This document shows, in pieces, positions 6,793-13,622 of a stretch of 24,221 nucleotides of DNA. Source of the stretch: a virus. A program made the translations under genes and the position numbers. The stretch lies in IMG/VR virus record IMGVR_UViG_3300037193_000610, positions 1 through 24,221 of that record. The stretch is one strand, 5' to 3'. Below the pieces are notes generated by a model that was not told the origin of the DNA, did not search any database, and saw nothing but the letters and a program-made list of their open reading frames with translations. The stretch's first letter is position 1. Each line of letters starts with the position of its first letter.

Positions 6793-7229
6793 ATAGCGCC
6801 AACACGTAACTTATCCTTGGCGTAGCGCGCTTGCCACTCGTTTGCTATCAGTTCGCGGTCTTCTTTTTTGAGGAATGATTTCAGTGCGGACGGGATGTTG
6901 ATCACCTTGTCTTGTCCAGCTTCCTTATTTTTCGCTAGGTGTTTCTCGGGGAAGTCGCATAGAATCCACTTTTTCGACGCTGGTCGCTTGAGGTAGTTTT
7001 CACAAATGTCATCGACTGATTGTTGGAGTGTTGGCAGATTTAATTTCTCAGCCAGCATATCAATCGGCATAGCGACCGGGTAAGGGTCTACGAGTTTACC
7101 TTTTGCATTTCGTTCGGCTTTGTTTTCCTCTCCTTTATCAGAGGACCAGGCTACACACATCTTTGCACGCGCGTCTTCTTTCTTGATGTCAAGGACGAAC
7201 GCTAATTGTTGGGCATTTAAGAATTTCAT
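6789..7229 (-). CDS. Unknown protein with N-terminal HTH-like segment
   Basis: A 146-residue protein beginning KFLNAQQLAFVLDIKKEDARAKM, which has the look of a helix-turn-helix of the excisionase/HTH_17 kind. The middle (PVAMPIDMLAEKLNLPTLQQSVDDI) is helical and the end basic. It could be a small DNA-binding regulator. Start at 7229 overlaps the preceding small gene by 4 bases. The HTH reading is tentative and no domain is certain. Confidence 0.65.
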   Translation of the reverse strand: MKFLNAQQLAFVLDIKKEDARAKMCVAWSSDKGEENKAERNAKGKLVDPYPVAMPIDMLAEKLNLPTLQQSVDDICENYLKRPASKKWILCDFPEKHLAKNKEAGQDKVINIPSALKSFLKKEDRELIANEWQARYAKDKLRVGAI

Positions 7230-7357
7230 TTCGCTTCCTTTATTATTTCTTCGATCTTGTCAATCATGTATTCAATGGCGCAATCTTCTGACACAAGGTC
7301 TTCAAGCTGATCGATTGCCTTGTCTAGCTTCTGCTCCGCGTCGATTTCCTTATCCAT
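7226..7357 (-). CDS. Small acidic helical protein (43 residues)
   Basis: The ORF starts at ATG 7357-7355 on the minus strand and ends in a TGA that overlaps the next ATG by 4 bases (7226-7229). The product begins MDKEIDAEQKLDKAIDQLED and ends KIEEIIKEAK; it is acidic, alpha-helical and has heptad-like hydrophobic spacing. The ATGA overlap is the main evidence for translation, since the size alone is not. It is the first gene after the tRNA-like element and gap. Confidence 0.7.
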   Translation of the reverse strand: MDKEIDAEQKLDKAIDQLEDLVSEDCAIEYMIDKIEEIIKEAK

Positions 7358-7442
7358 AGACACTTACTACAGCTATGTCTTAAAATCCGACACAAATGAT
7401 TTTTCATCTTTTTCCAACCCCTTGCGTCTTCGTCCACTTTAG

Positions 7443-7532
7443 CACAGGGAAGGGGATTTGCACCGCTCGACGAGTCATCCTATCTCCGGGGTCGGCCAAC
7501 ACCCGGCGTTTTATCTGTTAAACTATCCCTGT
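7443..7532 (-). tRNA. tRNA-like element, 90 nt, non-canonical anticodon and T arms
   Basis: On the minus strand ACAGGGA (7532-7526) and TCCCTGT (7450-7444) form a perfect 7-bp acceptor stem, with discriminator G at 7443 and no encoded CCA. Positions 8-9 are TA. The D arm is GTTT/AAAC (7523-7520, 7511-7508) with a loop carrying one G of the usual GG. The T loop TGCAAAT (7462-7456) is closed by CCCCT. The anticodon arm is CCGGG/CCCGG but leaves an 11-base loop. The T stem is either AGCGG/CCCCT with one mismatch after a long variable arm, or AGGGG/CCCCT if a 14-base insert at 7465-7478 is removed. The anticodon cannot be assigned; GTT (Asn) is one reading. Phage-encoded or decayed tRNA are both possible. 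Confidence 0.5.
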
Positions 7533-7614
7533 AAAAAAGAAGCCGGAGCCATTAACCAAAACCTATAAACCTTGATTATGAAAAGAATTACTCTCACTTG
7601 TTTTTGCTCCGGCT
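7533..7614 (-). terminator. Hairpin with T6 tract, leftward
   Basis: Inverted repeat AGCCGGAGC (7541-7549) and GCTCCGGCT (7606-7614), 9 bp, loop 56 bases. Read leftward the second arm is followed by TC and six Ts ending at 7533, right against the 5' end of the tRNA-like element. It would stop transcripts from the gene ending at 7642, although the long loop is unusual and it may instead be a processing or attenuation site. The remaining gap 7358-7442 shows no gene. Confidence 0.5.
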
Positions 7615-7641
7615 ATTGATCGCGTCCCGATCAAATGAGTT

Positions 7642-8034
7642 TTATATCGTTACTCCGAGTTTTTTAATTTGCTTCAAGGCCAATTCTCGGATATGCTTTT
7701 TATCCTCTATGACCACGCCAAGCAATTGCAAGGCAAGAGTATCACTGACGATTTCAGAGAATTTGTGATCATATTTCTTAACATCTTTTTTCTTTGTAGG
7801 TGGGCTGTACAAGCCACCAAACATGCCTTGGAATGAAATCACTAACTCATCACTGCACGTAGTTTTTTTTGGAACTTCGGTCTTCTCCAAGTCATTCACT
7901 TTAAGACTGAACTTCAATTCAGTTTTCTTCGTAGCGACCATTAACGCTAGCCGCTCGATGTCGATAATCTCTTTGTCAAGCTGCTTGATTCGCTCATGTA
8001 ATTTTGCTGCCTTGTCAAGTTTCTTGAAATCCAT
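7642..8034 (-). CDS. Unknown coiled-coil protein
   Basis: A 130-residue product. The N-terminal 45 residues are heptad-like (LDKAAKLHERIKQLDKEII, IERLALMVATKK), likely a coiled coil; the centre has LVISFQGMFGGLYSPPTKK and the C-terminus is basic and helical (HIRELALKQIKKLG). No recognised family. It stands before the hairpin terminator, so it is the last gene of its segment. Role unknown. Confidence 0.65.
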   Translation of the reverse strand: MDFKKLDKAAKLHERIKQLDKEIIDIERLALMVATKKTELKFSLKVNDLEKTEVPKKTTCSDELVISFQGMFGGLYSPPTKKKDVKKYDHKFSEIVSDTLALQLLGVVIEDKKHIRELALKQIKKLGVTI

Positions 8035-8067
8035 AGAAAGTGTTTTCGTAAGTGGTTGTTGATGGTT

Positions 8068-8241
8068 TTATTTCAGTAATAGTTTATTCAGTGATATTCC
8101 AGCCTCTGCCAGAACCTTTTTTACATCCTTATCTCGTTCAGTTTTTATCATGTCTTTTATCTGAGCGATCACAAATCTTACCCGCTCGTAATTCACTCTC
8201 TTCTTCCTTTTGGTGATCCAGATGTCGCTCAGATGTTCCAT
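8068..8241 (-). CDS. Unknown small basic protein (57 residues)
   Basis: Open frame from ATG 8241-8239 to TAA 8070-8068. The product begins MEHLSDIWITKRKKRVNYER and ends AGISLNKLLLK; it is basic and helical. The gene starts two bases after the stop of the two-pass membrane protein gene, and fills what would otherwise be a 200-base gap, which supports coding. No recognised domain. Confidence 0.6.
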   Translation of the reverse strand: MEHLSDIWITKRKKRVNYERVRFVIAQIKDMIKTERDKDVKKVLAEAGISLNKLLLK

Positions 8242-8242
8242 G

Positions 8243-8476
8243 TCATTTCTTTCTCAACCATAAAGCCCACACACTGAAAGAAAGCAATCCAGCGCACACC
8301 ATGAATACTCCTACAAACTGGCTTTTGGAGTCAATCCAGTCCTCGTAATGCTTCACTACTGCAAGACATATCCAGAAGAAAGCAAACACTGAAAAGGTGA
8401 CTACCTTGCCGATGTTAATGAAGTGCTTTCCCTTCTCTCTGTTAAGCTCTTCTACTGCTTTATCGTGACGTGTCAT
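8243..8476 (-). CDS. Small membrane protein with two predicted spans
   Basis: The 77-residue protein has a charged N-terminus (RHDKAVEELNREKGKHF), a hydrophobic span at about 23-42 (VVTFSVFAFFWICLAVV), a short charged loop with KHYEDWIDSKSQF, a second span at about 53-73 (VGVFMVCAGLLSFSVWALW) and a basic LRKK end, giving both termini in the cytoplasm by the positive-inside rule. It overlaps the preceding gene by 4 bases. Two-span proteins in phage early operons are often of unknown role; holin is less likely here because it is far from lysis or late genes. Confidence 0.7.
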   Translation of the reverse strand: MTRHDKAVEELNREKGKHFINIGKVVTFSVFAFFWICLAVVKHYEDWIDSKSQFVGVFMVCAGLLSFSVWALWLRKK

Positions 8477-8760
8477 AACTCGACTGGTTGTAGTTCTTCA
8501 ATCATTTCCTTCTCTATACGGGTAGCTGTTTCTTCTCCGAAGGTTTCGTCGATAGGACGGAAGCGATAACTATTATACCCTCCACTAGGATGCGAGGAAA
8601 TCACTTCAATCAGAACCAAGCCATGATCTTGGATGTGGTATTCCTTTACTGTGTAGATTTCATTGAGAACTAGCCGTTGGAGAGAATCATTGTATGGATT
8701 ACAAAAATCCATTGGCTTATTACTTACACACACTACTTTTTGACCAATTTTAAAGCTCAT
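8473..8760 (-). CDS. Small beta-rich phage protein
   Basis: A 95-residue protein with KIGQKVVCVSNKP, VLNEIYTVKEYHI, HGLVLIEVIS and YRFRPIDE. This order of a KxGQxVVCV strand, an LxxNxIYTV strand and an RFRPI segment is a recurrent small family in Bacteroidota phages, probably an SH3-like barrel. No function is established. It starts 6 bases after the stop of the cysteine-containing gene and overlaps the two-span membrane gene by 4 bases. Confidence 0.7.
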   Translation of the reverse strand: MSFKIGQKVVCVSNKPMDFCNPYNDSLQRLVLNEIYTVKEYHIQDHGLVLIEVISSHPSGGYNSYRFRPIDETFGEETATRIEKEMIEELQPVEL

Positions 8761-8766
8761 ATACAG

Positions 8767-9060
8767 TTAAGCGTTTATTTGTTTTTCTCCGAGTTGCTTT
8801 GGTTCTTCTGAGGATTGAAGGGCGGACTGTATACCCAACTGCTCAATCTGCCTGACTCTTGCGTCGTACTGTCCTTTAGGCACAATCTTAGAAGGACAAT
8901 TCGGCAGATCAGCACATACAGTAGCGCATTTGAATACGGTATACCCACCTACTTTTTCATGACACATTCCGAATGTTGTGCGTAGGTCTTTGATATGTTG
9001 ATCCCAATTGTGAATTACAATCTCTGACTGATCGTTTTGTTCTTTATTATCTGTATTCAT
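8767..9060 (-). CDS. Unknown cysteine-containing protein
   Basis: A 97-residue product with four cysteines in the middle (GMCHEKVGGYTVFKCATVCADLPNC shortened here to positions about 32-56), arranged C-x11-C-x3-C-x5-C, which could bind a metal or form a small knuckle. The C-terminus has a helical RVRQIEQLGIQSALQSS. No family recognised. ATG at 9060 overlaps the stop of the 3'-5' exonuclease gene by 4 bases. Confidence 0.65.
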   Translation of the reverse strand: MNTDNKEQNDQSEIVIHNWDQHIKDLRTTFGMCHEKVGGYTVFKCATVCADLPNCPSKIVPKGQYDARVRQIEQLGIQSALQSSEEPKQLGEKQINA

Positions 9061-9758
9061 ACAGCAGAGGGTTTAAGAATAGGTTCCAAGTATTGCATCT
9101 TACGGTACACATTCACAAGTGCGACCACATCACCAGCGCAGTAATCTTCAATAGCGTGCAAATCCTTTGCGATGTAGTACTTCATCCATACAGAATCTCC
9201 GGACATATTCTGTTTTGGTGACTGGAGGCCGAACACCTTACATAGTGTTGCCAGTGAAACGGAATGCTTGAATTGGCCGAAGCGCCACATATCCATAGTG
9301 TCTTCAAGCGGAATATCCCATGGCTTTTTGTTTTGAATTTGAAGAACACCGGGCAATGGAATACCGAGCGCAATCATCCTGCGGCAGAGAAACGGATAAT
9401 CAAAATCTTTCCCGTTATGTGCTACTAGTGTTGTCGCTTTATTAAGCGCAACCGACACCGCTTCCAAATCTTTACGCTCATCCCCTGAGCAAAATGATTT
9501 CATTGTAATCTGACCTTCATGAATGTAGGCCATCGACACGCAGGCAACTTTACCAAACTCAGCATACAGAGCCGCGTTTTCGATATAATGCCGGTCAAGC
9601 GCTTCCATTTCTGAAACAGATTTGACAAGAGATAATTCCCTGATTGGCGATTTGAAACGCCTCAGATATAACTCTGTTGTTTCTTCGTCCATATCTACAG
9701 TGTAATCCTGACGAATTGCGCATGATGGGACAGTTTCGATGTCTATAAATATTTTCAT
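9057..9758 (-). CDS. DnaQ-like 3'-5' exonuclease
   Basis: The 233-residue protein carries DEDD exonuclease motifs: ExoI FIDIETVP (D6, E8), ExoII LVAHNGKDFDYPFL with the catalytic Asp, and ExoIII-like EDYCAGDVVALVNVY near the end. The sequence style matches the predicted PolB-type exonucleases of phages, which degrade single strands and may proofread or process recombination ends. Next to RecT and a YqaJ-like exonuclease, it is likely part of the recombination set. Length is normal. The start METhionine gives a natural N-terminus directly at the first catalytic strand. Confidence 0.88.
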   Translation of the reverse strand: MKIFIDIETVPSCAIRQDYTVDMDEETTELYLRRFKSPIRELSLVKSVSEMEALDRHYIENAALYAEFGKVACVSMAYIHEGQITMKSFCSGDERKDLEAVSVALNKATTLVAHNGKDFDYPFLCRRMIALGIPLPGVLQIQNKKPWDIPLEDTMDMWRFGQFKHSVSLATLCKVFGLQSPKQNMSGDSVWMKYYIAKDLHAIEDYCAGDVVALVNVYRKMQYLEPILKPSAV

Positions 9759-9762
9759 AGTC

Positions 9763-9852
9763 TCAATTACTTTTAACTTCTTTATTACAGTACCTACACT
9801 TCCAGATCATTCCATATTGATGGATGAAGGGAGTGATCCTGAGTTGGCGACA
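9763..9852 (-). other. In-frame extension of the exonuclease beyond its TGA, zinc-ribbon-like
   Basis: Codons after the exonuclease stop read CRQLRITPFIHQYGMIWK then CRYCNKEVKSN before a second TGA. With the last residues before the stop (VCA), the cysteines make CxxC, 17-18 residues, CxxC. No normal start codon opens this part except an internal ATG that would give only 15 residues. TGA is a working stop elsewhere here (recT), so this is a nonsense mutation, a rare readthrough, or chance. Confidence 0.35.
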
Positions 9853-10599
9853 TCAGGCACATACGAGCTCCTTTTTTATGGACAGCATTCCGTTCGACGC
9901 AAACTCATTCAGCCATTGTCTCCACAGTGGGACACGCTCGTAAACCTTATCGATGGTTTCGCTATTCTTTTTGACTACCGATTCATGAATCCTGTCTTTC
10001 AGCGGGATGTCCTCAAACTTCATCTCTCTTTCAATGGCCGAGCACACTTCCAGGTATTCCGGGTTCTCCATAGTCGGTACGTTCATTTTATAGAACGTGC
10101 GGCGCTTCTCATCCTCTATAAGCACCGATGGCGTGTCGATCAGGCAGAAGCCGACAGAACCTTCATTGAAGTCGTACAGGTCGCAATAGCCATTGATCTG
10201 GTATTCGTACTCCTTTTTCAGTTTACTGATCTTATGAGCCATGAACGTGTGAAGATCCCAGCAACTTTTTGTGTCAATCAGACGTGGATTGATAATGTCG
10301 GCCTCTCCGGTAATGAACTCGTTGGACTTTCGTTCGGTGTTCTTAAAGAAGGGAATCATGTGAACTCTTGAAAGGAGCGTAATCGAATCCTCTTCAACCT
10401 GTAATCCCTTTTCAATGTATTTGCTTGTGATCTCCTTGTCCCGACCGTAAACTTCCTTCACGTAGATTTTTACAAGTTCCTTAATGGCGGTTTCTGAAAG
10501 CTCACCGATTGACTTTGTGTCTTTCTTCCCTGGTTGATTGGTCATCAGATTACCAAGGGATGAGCAGCGGAATAACTGTTTTGAAAAATCGTGTGTCAT
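9853..10599 (-). CDS. YqaJ-like PD-(D/E)XK recombination exonuclease
   Basis: The 248-residue protein has the lambda-exonuclease/YqaJ type active site: helix KGLQVEEDSITLL, then GEADIINPRLIDTKSCWD with the D and x-T-K acid-lysine set, and EYEYQINGYCDLY downstream. These nucleases digest one strand of dsDNA ends to feed an annealing protein. The start overlaps the stop of recT by 4 bases, giving an Exo-RecT pair. The TGA at 9855-9853 is followed in the same frame by 29 further sense codons to a TGA at 9765-9763; if the first stop were read, CA-x-C would complete a CxxC pair matching a later CRYC, that is, a zinc ribbon. The gap to the next gene otherwise holds no gene. Confidence 0.85.
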   Translation of the reverse strand: MTHDFSKQLFRCSSLGNLMTNQPGKKDTKSIGELSETAIKELVKIYVKEVYGRDKEITSKYIEKGLQVEEDSITLLSRVHMIPFFKNTERKSNEFITGEADIINPRLIDTKSCWDLHTFMAHKISKLKKEYEYQINGYCDLYDFNEGSVGFCLIDTPSVLIEDEKRRTFYKMNVPTMENPEYLEVCSAIEREMKFEDIPLKDRIHESVVKKNSETIDKVYERVPLWRQWLNEFASNGMLSIKKELVCA

Positions 10600-11324
10600 G
10601 ACAAATCCCTCATGCGTTCGTTGAACAATTCCATTTGCTCAGGTTGTACGTGTGGACGGATCGTTTTAAGATCATCAAGGTTACGCGCATCCTTTATCAT
10701 AAGCTCGATTCGCTCGGCTTCTTTTGTTTTCCGTGCTACTTCCGGTGTAACTACTTCAACCGGGGTAATATCAATCGCCTCATCTTCGGTGTGCATACCC
10801 ATAAGCAGGTCCGGGGCGTGAAGCCGTCCGAAGAATGCAGCGGAACGATAGCGGAACATAAGCTCAGGCATTGTTTTCCATTTGCTTCCGGGTTTAGAAA
10901 GCCAGCCCTCAGCCTTAACCATATCCCAGGTCACAGCAGGGCTAACAAGTTCTTCGCCTGTCTTTCTGTCTTTGGCGTATGCCTCATAACCATAAGAGTC
11001 CTTTCCGGTCTCACCGACCTGACGGAAATTCAACTTTGTAAATCGTCCGCAGCTATTGATTGTCGCGATGGTGAACGGGCTGGACCATGATGGCTTACCC
11101 TGGATAACGTGAAGGTTTTGCATTACCATGAGCGGCGAGGCGTTGATCCGATGCGCCATTTCCAGAGCGATGAGGCAGTTTGAAATCTTACCTCTGTACA
11201 CTTCAGGGACTAGATTAGAATCAGACATAATCTTTGCAATGCGTTGAGCGTGATCGAAGCCGGCGACCGAAAAGACACCCGATTCTTCAATCGTCGCTGA
11301 TGCTGTTGTTAAAGCGGTTTCCAT
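10596..11324 (-). CDS. recT: RecT-family single-strand annealing protein
   Basis: The 242-residue product has the RecT family order: ALEMAHRINASPLMVMQNLHV, GKPSWSSPFTIATINSCGRF, ATYA-like YGYEAYAKDRKTGE, WLSKPGSKWKTMPELMFRYRSAAFFGR and a variable C-terminal tail. RecT-type proteins coat ssDNA and anneal homologous strands. The next gene is its partner nuclease, overlapped by 4 bases. The tail from about 195 is helical and charged, likely the interaction part. Family call is firm. A terminator-like hairpin lies upstream (11372-11400), so it may be the first gene of its own segment, with a promoter in 11325-11365. Confidence 0.92.
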   Translation of the reverse strand: METALTTASATIEESGVFSVAGFDHAQRIAKIMSDSNLVPEVYRGKISNCLIALEMAHRINASPLMVMQNLHVIQGKPSWSSPFTIATINSCGRFTKLNFRQVGETGKDSYGYEAYAKDRKTGEELVSPAVTWDMVKAEGWLSKPGSKWKTMPELMFRYRSAAFFGRLHAPDLLMGMHTEDEAIDITPVEVVTPEVARKTKEAERIELMIKDARNLDDLKTIRPHVQPEQMELFNERMRDLS

Positions 11325-11365
11325 TATTGTGGGTTTTGTTGTTTTTAAAATTGTTGTGTGGAGTA

Positions 11366-11400
11366 AATAAAACCGCCCCTTGAAGTGATCGCAGGGCGGT
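11366..11400 (-). terminator. Intrinsic terminator, leftward
   Basis: ACCGCCC (11372-11378) and GGGCGGT (11394-11400) form a 7-bp GC-rich stem with a 15-base loop; read leftward it is followed by TTTATTT. It lies 9 bases past the stop of the gene ending at 11409 and 48 bases before recT, so it would separate the two transcripts unless antitermination acts. Confidence 0.65.
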
Positions 11401-11408
11401 AAACCCCA

Positions 11409-11807
11409 CTAGCTAACTTTTGGCATCACCATTTCAAGAGTCTTTGATTCAGATAGGATCCGGTAGACTTCGGATATGCCGATGGATTGAATGACTGAGT
11501 CAGGTACTTCTATTTCAAAGGAGAGTTCAGGAAGGTTCAGACGCTCCTCAGGAGAGTTCCACAAATGATCAAAGCCCCAGATAAAATCACTGACAGCTTG
11601 GGAATGTGTTACATCATAAATTTGCCTTTCAACACGCAGGCGATTGATTATATAGTCATCACCAATGCACATGCCGCTTGCTCCTACACAAGCTGATGGG
11701 AAGAGTTCTCTTACCGCCACAGCGATAGCGCAATTACTTCCGTATTCATTCTCACACATCATCGACCTTCTCAGAACATCCTTAGTTACCTTGATTAGTA
11801 TTTTCAT
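11409..11807 (-). CDS. Unknown small protein, start set at MKILIKVT
   Basis: The frame is open to 11876, but the ATG at 11807 avoids a 56-base overlap with the gene upstream and gives a protein with a natural first strand (MKILIKVTKDVLRRS). The 132-residue product has SNCAIAVAVRELFPSACVG, a segment resembling the core of a family of small phage proteins of unknown role, and a C-terminal EIEVPDSVIQSIG region. There is no membrane span. It is followed at once by the terminator. Function unknown. Confidence 0.65.
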   Translation of the reverse strand: MKILIKVTKDVLRRSMMCENEYGSNCAIAVAVRELFPSACVGASGMCIGDDYIINRLRVERQIYDVTHSQAVSDFIWGFDHLWNSPEERLNLPELSFEIEVPDSVIQSIGISEVYRILSESKTLEMVMPKVS

Positions 11808-11820
11808 AAATGATATGGGT

Positions 11821-12030
11821 TTATTTAAAAACTGATTTAGGGAGCGACTTAACATCAGATAGAAATTCGAAGTCACTTCGCTGGTAGGCTCTTCTGTAGC
11901 CCTTGCATTGGTTCTTGAACATTACGACGTAGGTGTAAAGGCTGTGCTGCTCAATCTTTTCAACAACGTAGCCGATATGACCTTTGAAGAGATCGTGTTT
12001 GTGTTTTATCCTGATCCGTTGCATAATCAT
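11821..12030 (-). CDS. Unknown small basic beta-rich protein
   Basis: A 69-residue product; starts at 12030 or 12024 (MQRIRIKH) are equally plausible. The sequence RIKHKHDLFKGHIGYVVEKI then YTYVVMFKNQCKGYRRAYQRSDFEFL alternates like a small SH3/KOW-type barrel, where HKHDLFKGHIGYV resembles the G-x-I-G-x-V turn. A nucleic-acid or ribosome contact is possible but unproven. It follows a weak hairpin in the gap 12031-12114. Confidence 0.6.
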   Translation of the reverse strand: MIMQRIRIKHKHDLFKGHIGYVVEKIEQHSLYTYVVMFKNQCKGYRRAYQRSDFEFLSDVKSLPKSVFK

Positions 12031-12051
12031 TCAGTAAGGTTTAAAAGGTGT

Positions 12052-12094
12052 TTTTTAAAAAGTAGCCGGCATACTTGATACTATCGCAACCGGC
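12052..12094 (-). terminator. Weak terminator-like hairpin, leftward
   Basis: GCCGG (12065-12069) and CCGGC (12090-12094) make a short stem with a 20-base loop; leftward it is followed by TACTTTTT. It lies between the genes ending at 12115 and starting at 12030. The stem is only 5 bp, so termination would be partial. Confidence 0.35.
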
Positions 12095-12114
12095 CTGCAC
12101 TTACCTGGCTCCTT

Positions 12115-12369
12115 CTATAAGTTCTTTTGAATGTCTGTTATCTCAGTAGCGTACTGGCTCATTCTTCCGGCGAAGACCATCAGATTGAACTTCTGATTAT
12201 CTGTCAAATGCTTCTGCATCTTCTCATGATTGAGTGCTATCTCGCAGCGTTCTTTCATTTCTGCCATACTCTGAATAAGAATGTTGGCTTCTGCTTCGAT
12301 GCGGTTCATATAGTCCTCTGTGAGGTGCTGCTCTGCGAATGTTGGGTTGATAAGACTTAGTAGGCTCAT
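12115..12369 (-). CDS. Unknown helical protein
   Basis: An 84-residue, largely alpha-helical product (DYMNRIEAEANILIQSMAEM, CEIALNHEKMQKHLTDNQKF). The hydrophobic spacing suggests a helical bundle or coiled coil. No recognised motif and no membrane span. It starts 12 bases after the stop of the previous gene. Function unknown. Confidence 0.65.
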   Translation of the reverse strand: MSLLSLINPTFAEQHLTEDYMNRIEAEANILIQSMAEMKERCEIALNHEKMQKHLTDNQKFNLMVFAGRMSQYATEITDIQKNL

Positions 12370-12381
12370 AATGTTGTTGGT

Positions 12382-12660
12382 TTATAGTTCACCATTCATT
12401 GCCGCCAATAGCAGGACCATGTTCTGACGTGTCGGACCAAAGCCTCTTTGTAGATCATAACCGAAGTCACTTGCGTAATACCCCCAGCTGTAAACATTAT
12501 AGATGCTACACTCCTCTTTGGAGGGGGTAAAAATCTCCATGACATCTTTCCCGAGAAGGCCACACAGACCACGGTCTTGGCCGTCTTTACACCCAATAGG
12601 GATCATTCGGCAGGCAAGACTTTCCTTATAGAGATTCAGGTAAGGTTTCTTGTTTCTCAT
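12382..12660 (-). CDS. Unknown cysteine- and glycine-rich protein
   Basis: A 92-residue product with cysteines at IGCKDGQDRGLCGLLG and ECSIYNVYSWGYYASDFGYDL. The aromatic-rich centre and the ending RQNMVLLLAAMNGEL suggest a compact fold. I do not recognise it. It starts 12 bases beyond the stop of the neighbouring gene and runs leftward like the rest. Confidence 0.65.
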   Translation of the reverse strand: MRNKKPYLNLYKESLACRMIPIGCKDGQDRGLCGLLGKDVMEIFTPSKEECSIYNVYSWGYYASDFGYDLQRGFGPTRQNMVLLLAAMNGEL

Positions 12661-12672
12661 AACTGCAAGGGC

Positions 12673-12966
12673 TTAAAATCTTAACCTGTCGATCCACTCT
12701 TTCACCAACCGGATCCGGTGGTTCTTTCTTCCGAAGTTGTCGGCCATGTACTGGGCGGCCTCGATGTACTCTATGTACTCTTCGTCGCTCAACTGGCGGG
12801 GATCTGAGTCGAACAATCCTTCTACTCTGCACAGTTGCAGGGCGAGGTATTTTTTCAGGAACTCTATCTTTGCTGAACCGTCGAGAAGGTTTGTGGTCAT
12901 CATGTTGTAGTCAGGCTCGCCGATGGCAAGGACCTTCACGCCGTATTTTGTGTTGTTAGTTGTCAT
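12673..12966 (-). CDS. Unknown small protein, start set at MTTNNTKYG
   Basis: The frame is open up to 13149, but the section above 12966 is the shadow of a better 44-codon gene in another frame. From ATG 12966 the product has 97 residues: a beta-type start (KYGVKVLAIGEPDYNMMTTN), then helices (IEFLKKYLALQLCRVEGLF, EEYIEYIEAAQYMADNFG) and a basic end. No known domain. The start lies 2 bases past the upstream stop, fitting a compact operon. Confidence 0.7.
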   Translation of the reverse strand: MTTNNTKYGVKVLAIGEPDYNMMTTNLLDGSAKIEFLKKYLALQLCRVEGLFDSDPRQLSDEEYIEYIEAAQYMADNFGRKNHRIRLVKEWIDRLRF

Positions 12967-12968
12967 AA

Positions 12969-13103
12969 TCAGAGTGTGGTTATATTCCAGTACTTCAAGA
13001 ATCCTTCTGCATCTTGTCTTGAAGAGAAAGCAAACTTTGTATTTCCGTAAGGGTAGTTCACCCAGAACCAAACCTCTTCGTTTAATTGAATGCGCTGGAT
13101 CAT
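12969..13103 (-). CDS. Small aromatic-rich protein (44 residues)
   Basis: Reading from ATG 13103-13101 to TGA 12971-12969 gives MIQRIQLNEEVWFWVNYPYG and then KFAFSSRQDAEGFLKYWNIT. The start overlaps the stop of the membrane-protein gene by 4 bases (ATGA), and the stop lies 2 bases before the next start. The product looks like a natural small beta-beta-alpha fold, while the alternative longer frame through here does not. No known family. Confidence 0.7.
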   Translation of the reverse strand: MIQRIQLNEEVWFWVNYPYGNTKFAFSSRQDAEGFLKYWNITTL

Positions 13104-13579
13104 ACTCTGGCGTTGTAATTTTCAATTTCATCCACACAGGTACGCGCATGTCTTATAGCCGTGTCCGCGTCTACATTTGGAGCCTTGATGATTCCGAAGA
13201 GTGACGCAAACGGACGTGTTGCCAGATGGGACTTTCTGTAAACCAGGTAGTCCGCAGCTTTGATGAAACCTAATCCTGCACCCAACGCGAACAGCATCAC
13301 ATACCATACAGGAAAGGAGTGATAAGAAATGTTATCGTTTACAAAGAATGAGTAGTGTATAAGACCCGCAATGCCGACACTAACAGCCAACCCATACACT
13401 ACCCAATGACTTTTCCATTTAACCGGGACACAAAGAAACTTAGCAGTCGAAAAGAAAATGATTGCAAGCCACGGACGGAGAGTGAAGAATAAATAGTAGT
13501 TGTTTCTATAGTACCAGTTGTAATTTCTGGCGGACTCAGGGAAAAGGAGGTGGGCGAATATCGACCCTGCGCCCACCAT
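13100..13579 (-). CDS. Multi-span membrane protein, unknown
   Basis: The frame is open to 13813, but its first 75 residues are the shifted reading of a proline-rich gene. From ATG 13579 (or TTG 13600) the product is about 159 residues. It has four likely spans: around WLAIIFFSTAKFLCV, VVYGLAVSVGIAGLIHY, FPVWYVMLFALGAGLGFI, and possibly the N-terminal AGSIFAHLLF. A cytoplasmic tail follows (HLATRPFASLFGIIKAP, ending in CVDEIENYNARV). I do not know its role; candidates are membrane anchoring of phage functions or a lysogen membrane effect. It is translationally coupled to the 44-residue gene. Start uncertain. Confidence 0.65.
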   Translation of the reverse strand: MVGAGSIFAHLLFPESARNYNWYYRNNYYLFFTLRPWLAIIFFSTAKFLCVPVKWKSHWVVYGLAVSVGIAGLIHYSFFVNDNISYHSFPVWYVMLFALGAGLGFIKAADYLVYRKSHLATRPFASLFGIIKAPNVDADTAIRHARTCVDEIENYNARV

Positions 13580-13622
13580 TCCCAAACCTAAACCTACCAA
13601 AAGTCTTCTGTTACTGATCAGT

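Noticed and set aside
9763-9810. A stand-alone 15-residue CxxC peptide starting at the internal ATG
   Set aside because: Too short, only half of a metal site, and better explained as an extension of the exonuclease frame.
9739-10371. A 210-codon open frame on the plus strand
   Set aside because: It is antisense to the exonuclease, which has clear active-site motifs; composition is unlike a natural protein and no ribosome site is present.
10635-11090. A 151-codon plus-strand frame
   Set aside because: It is the shadow of recT, whose family pattern is unmistakable.
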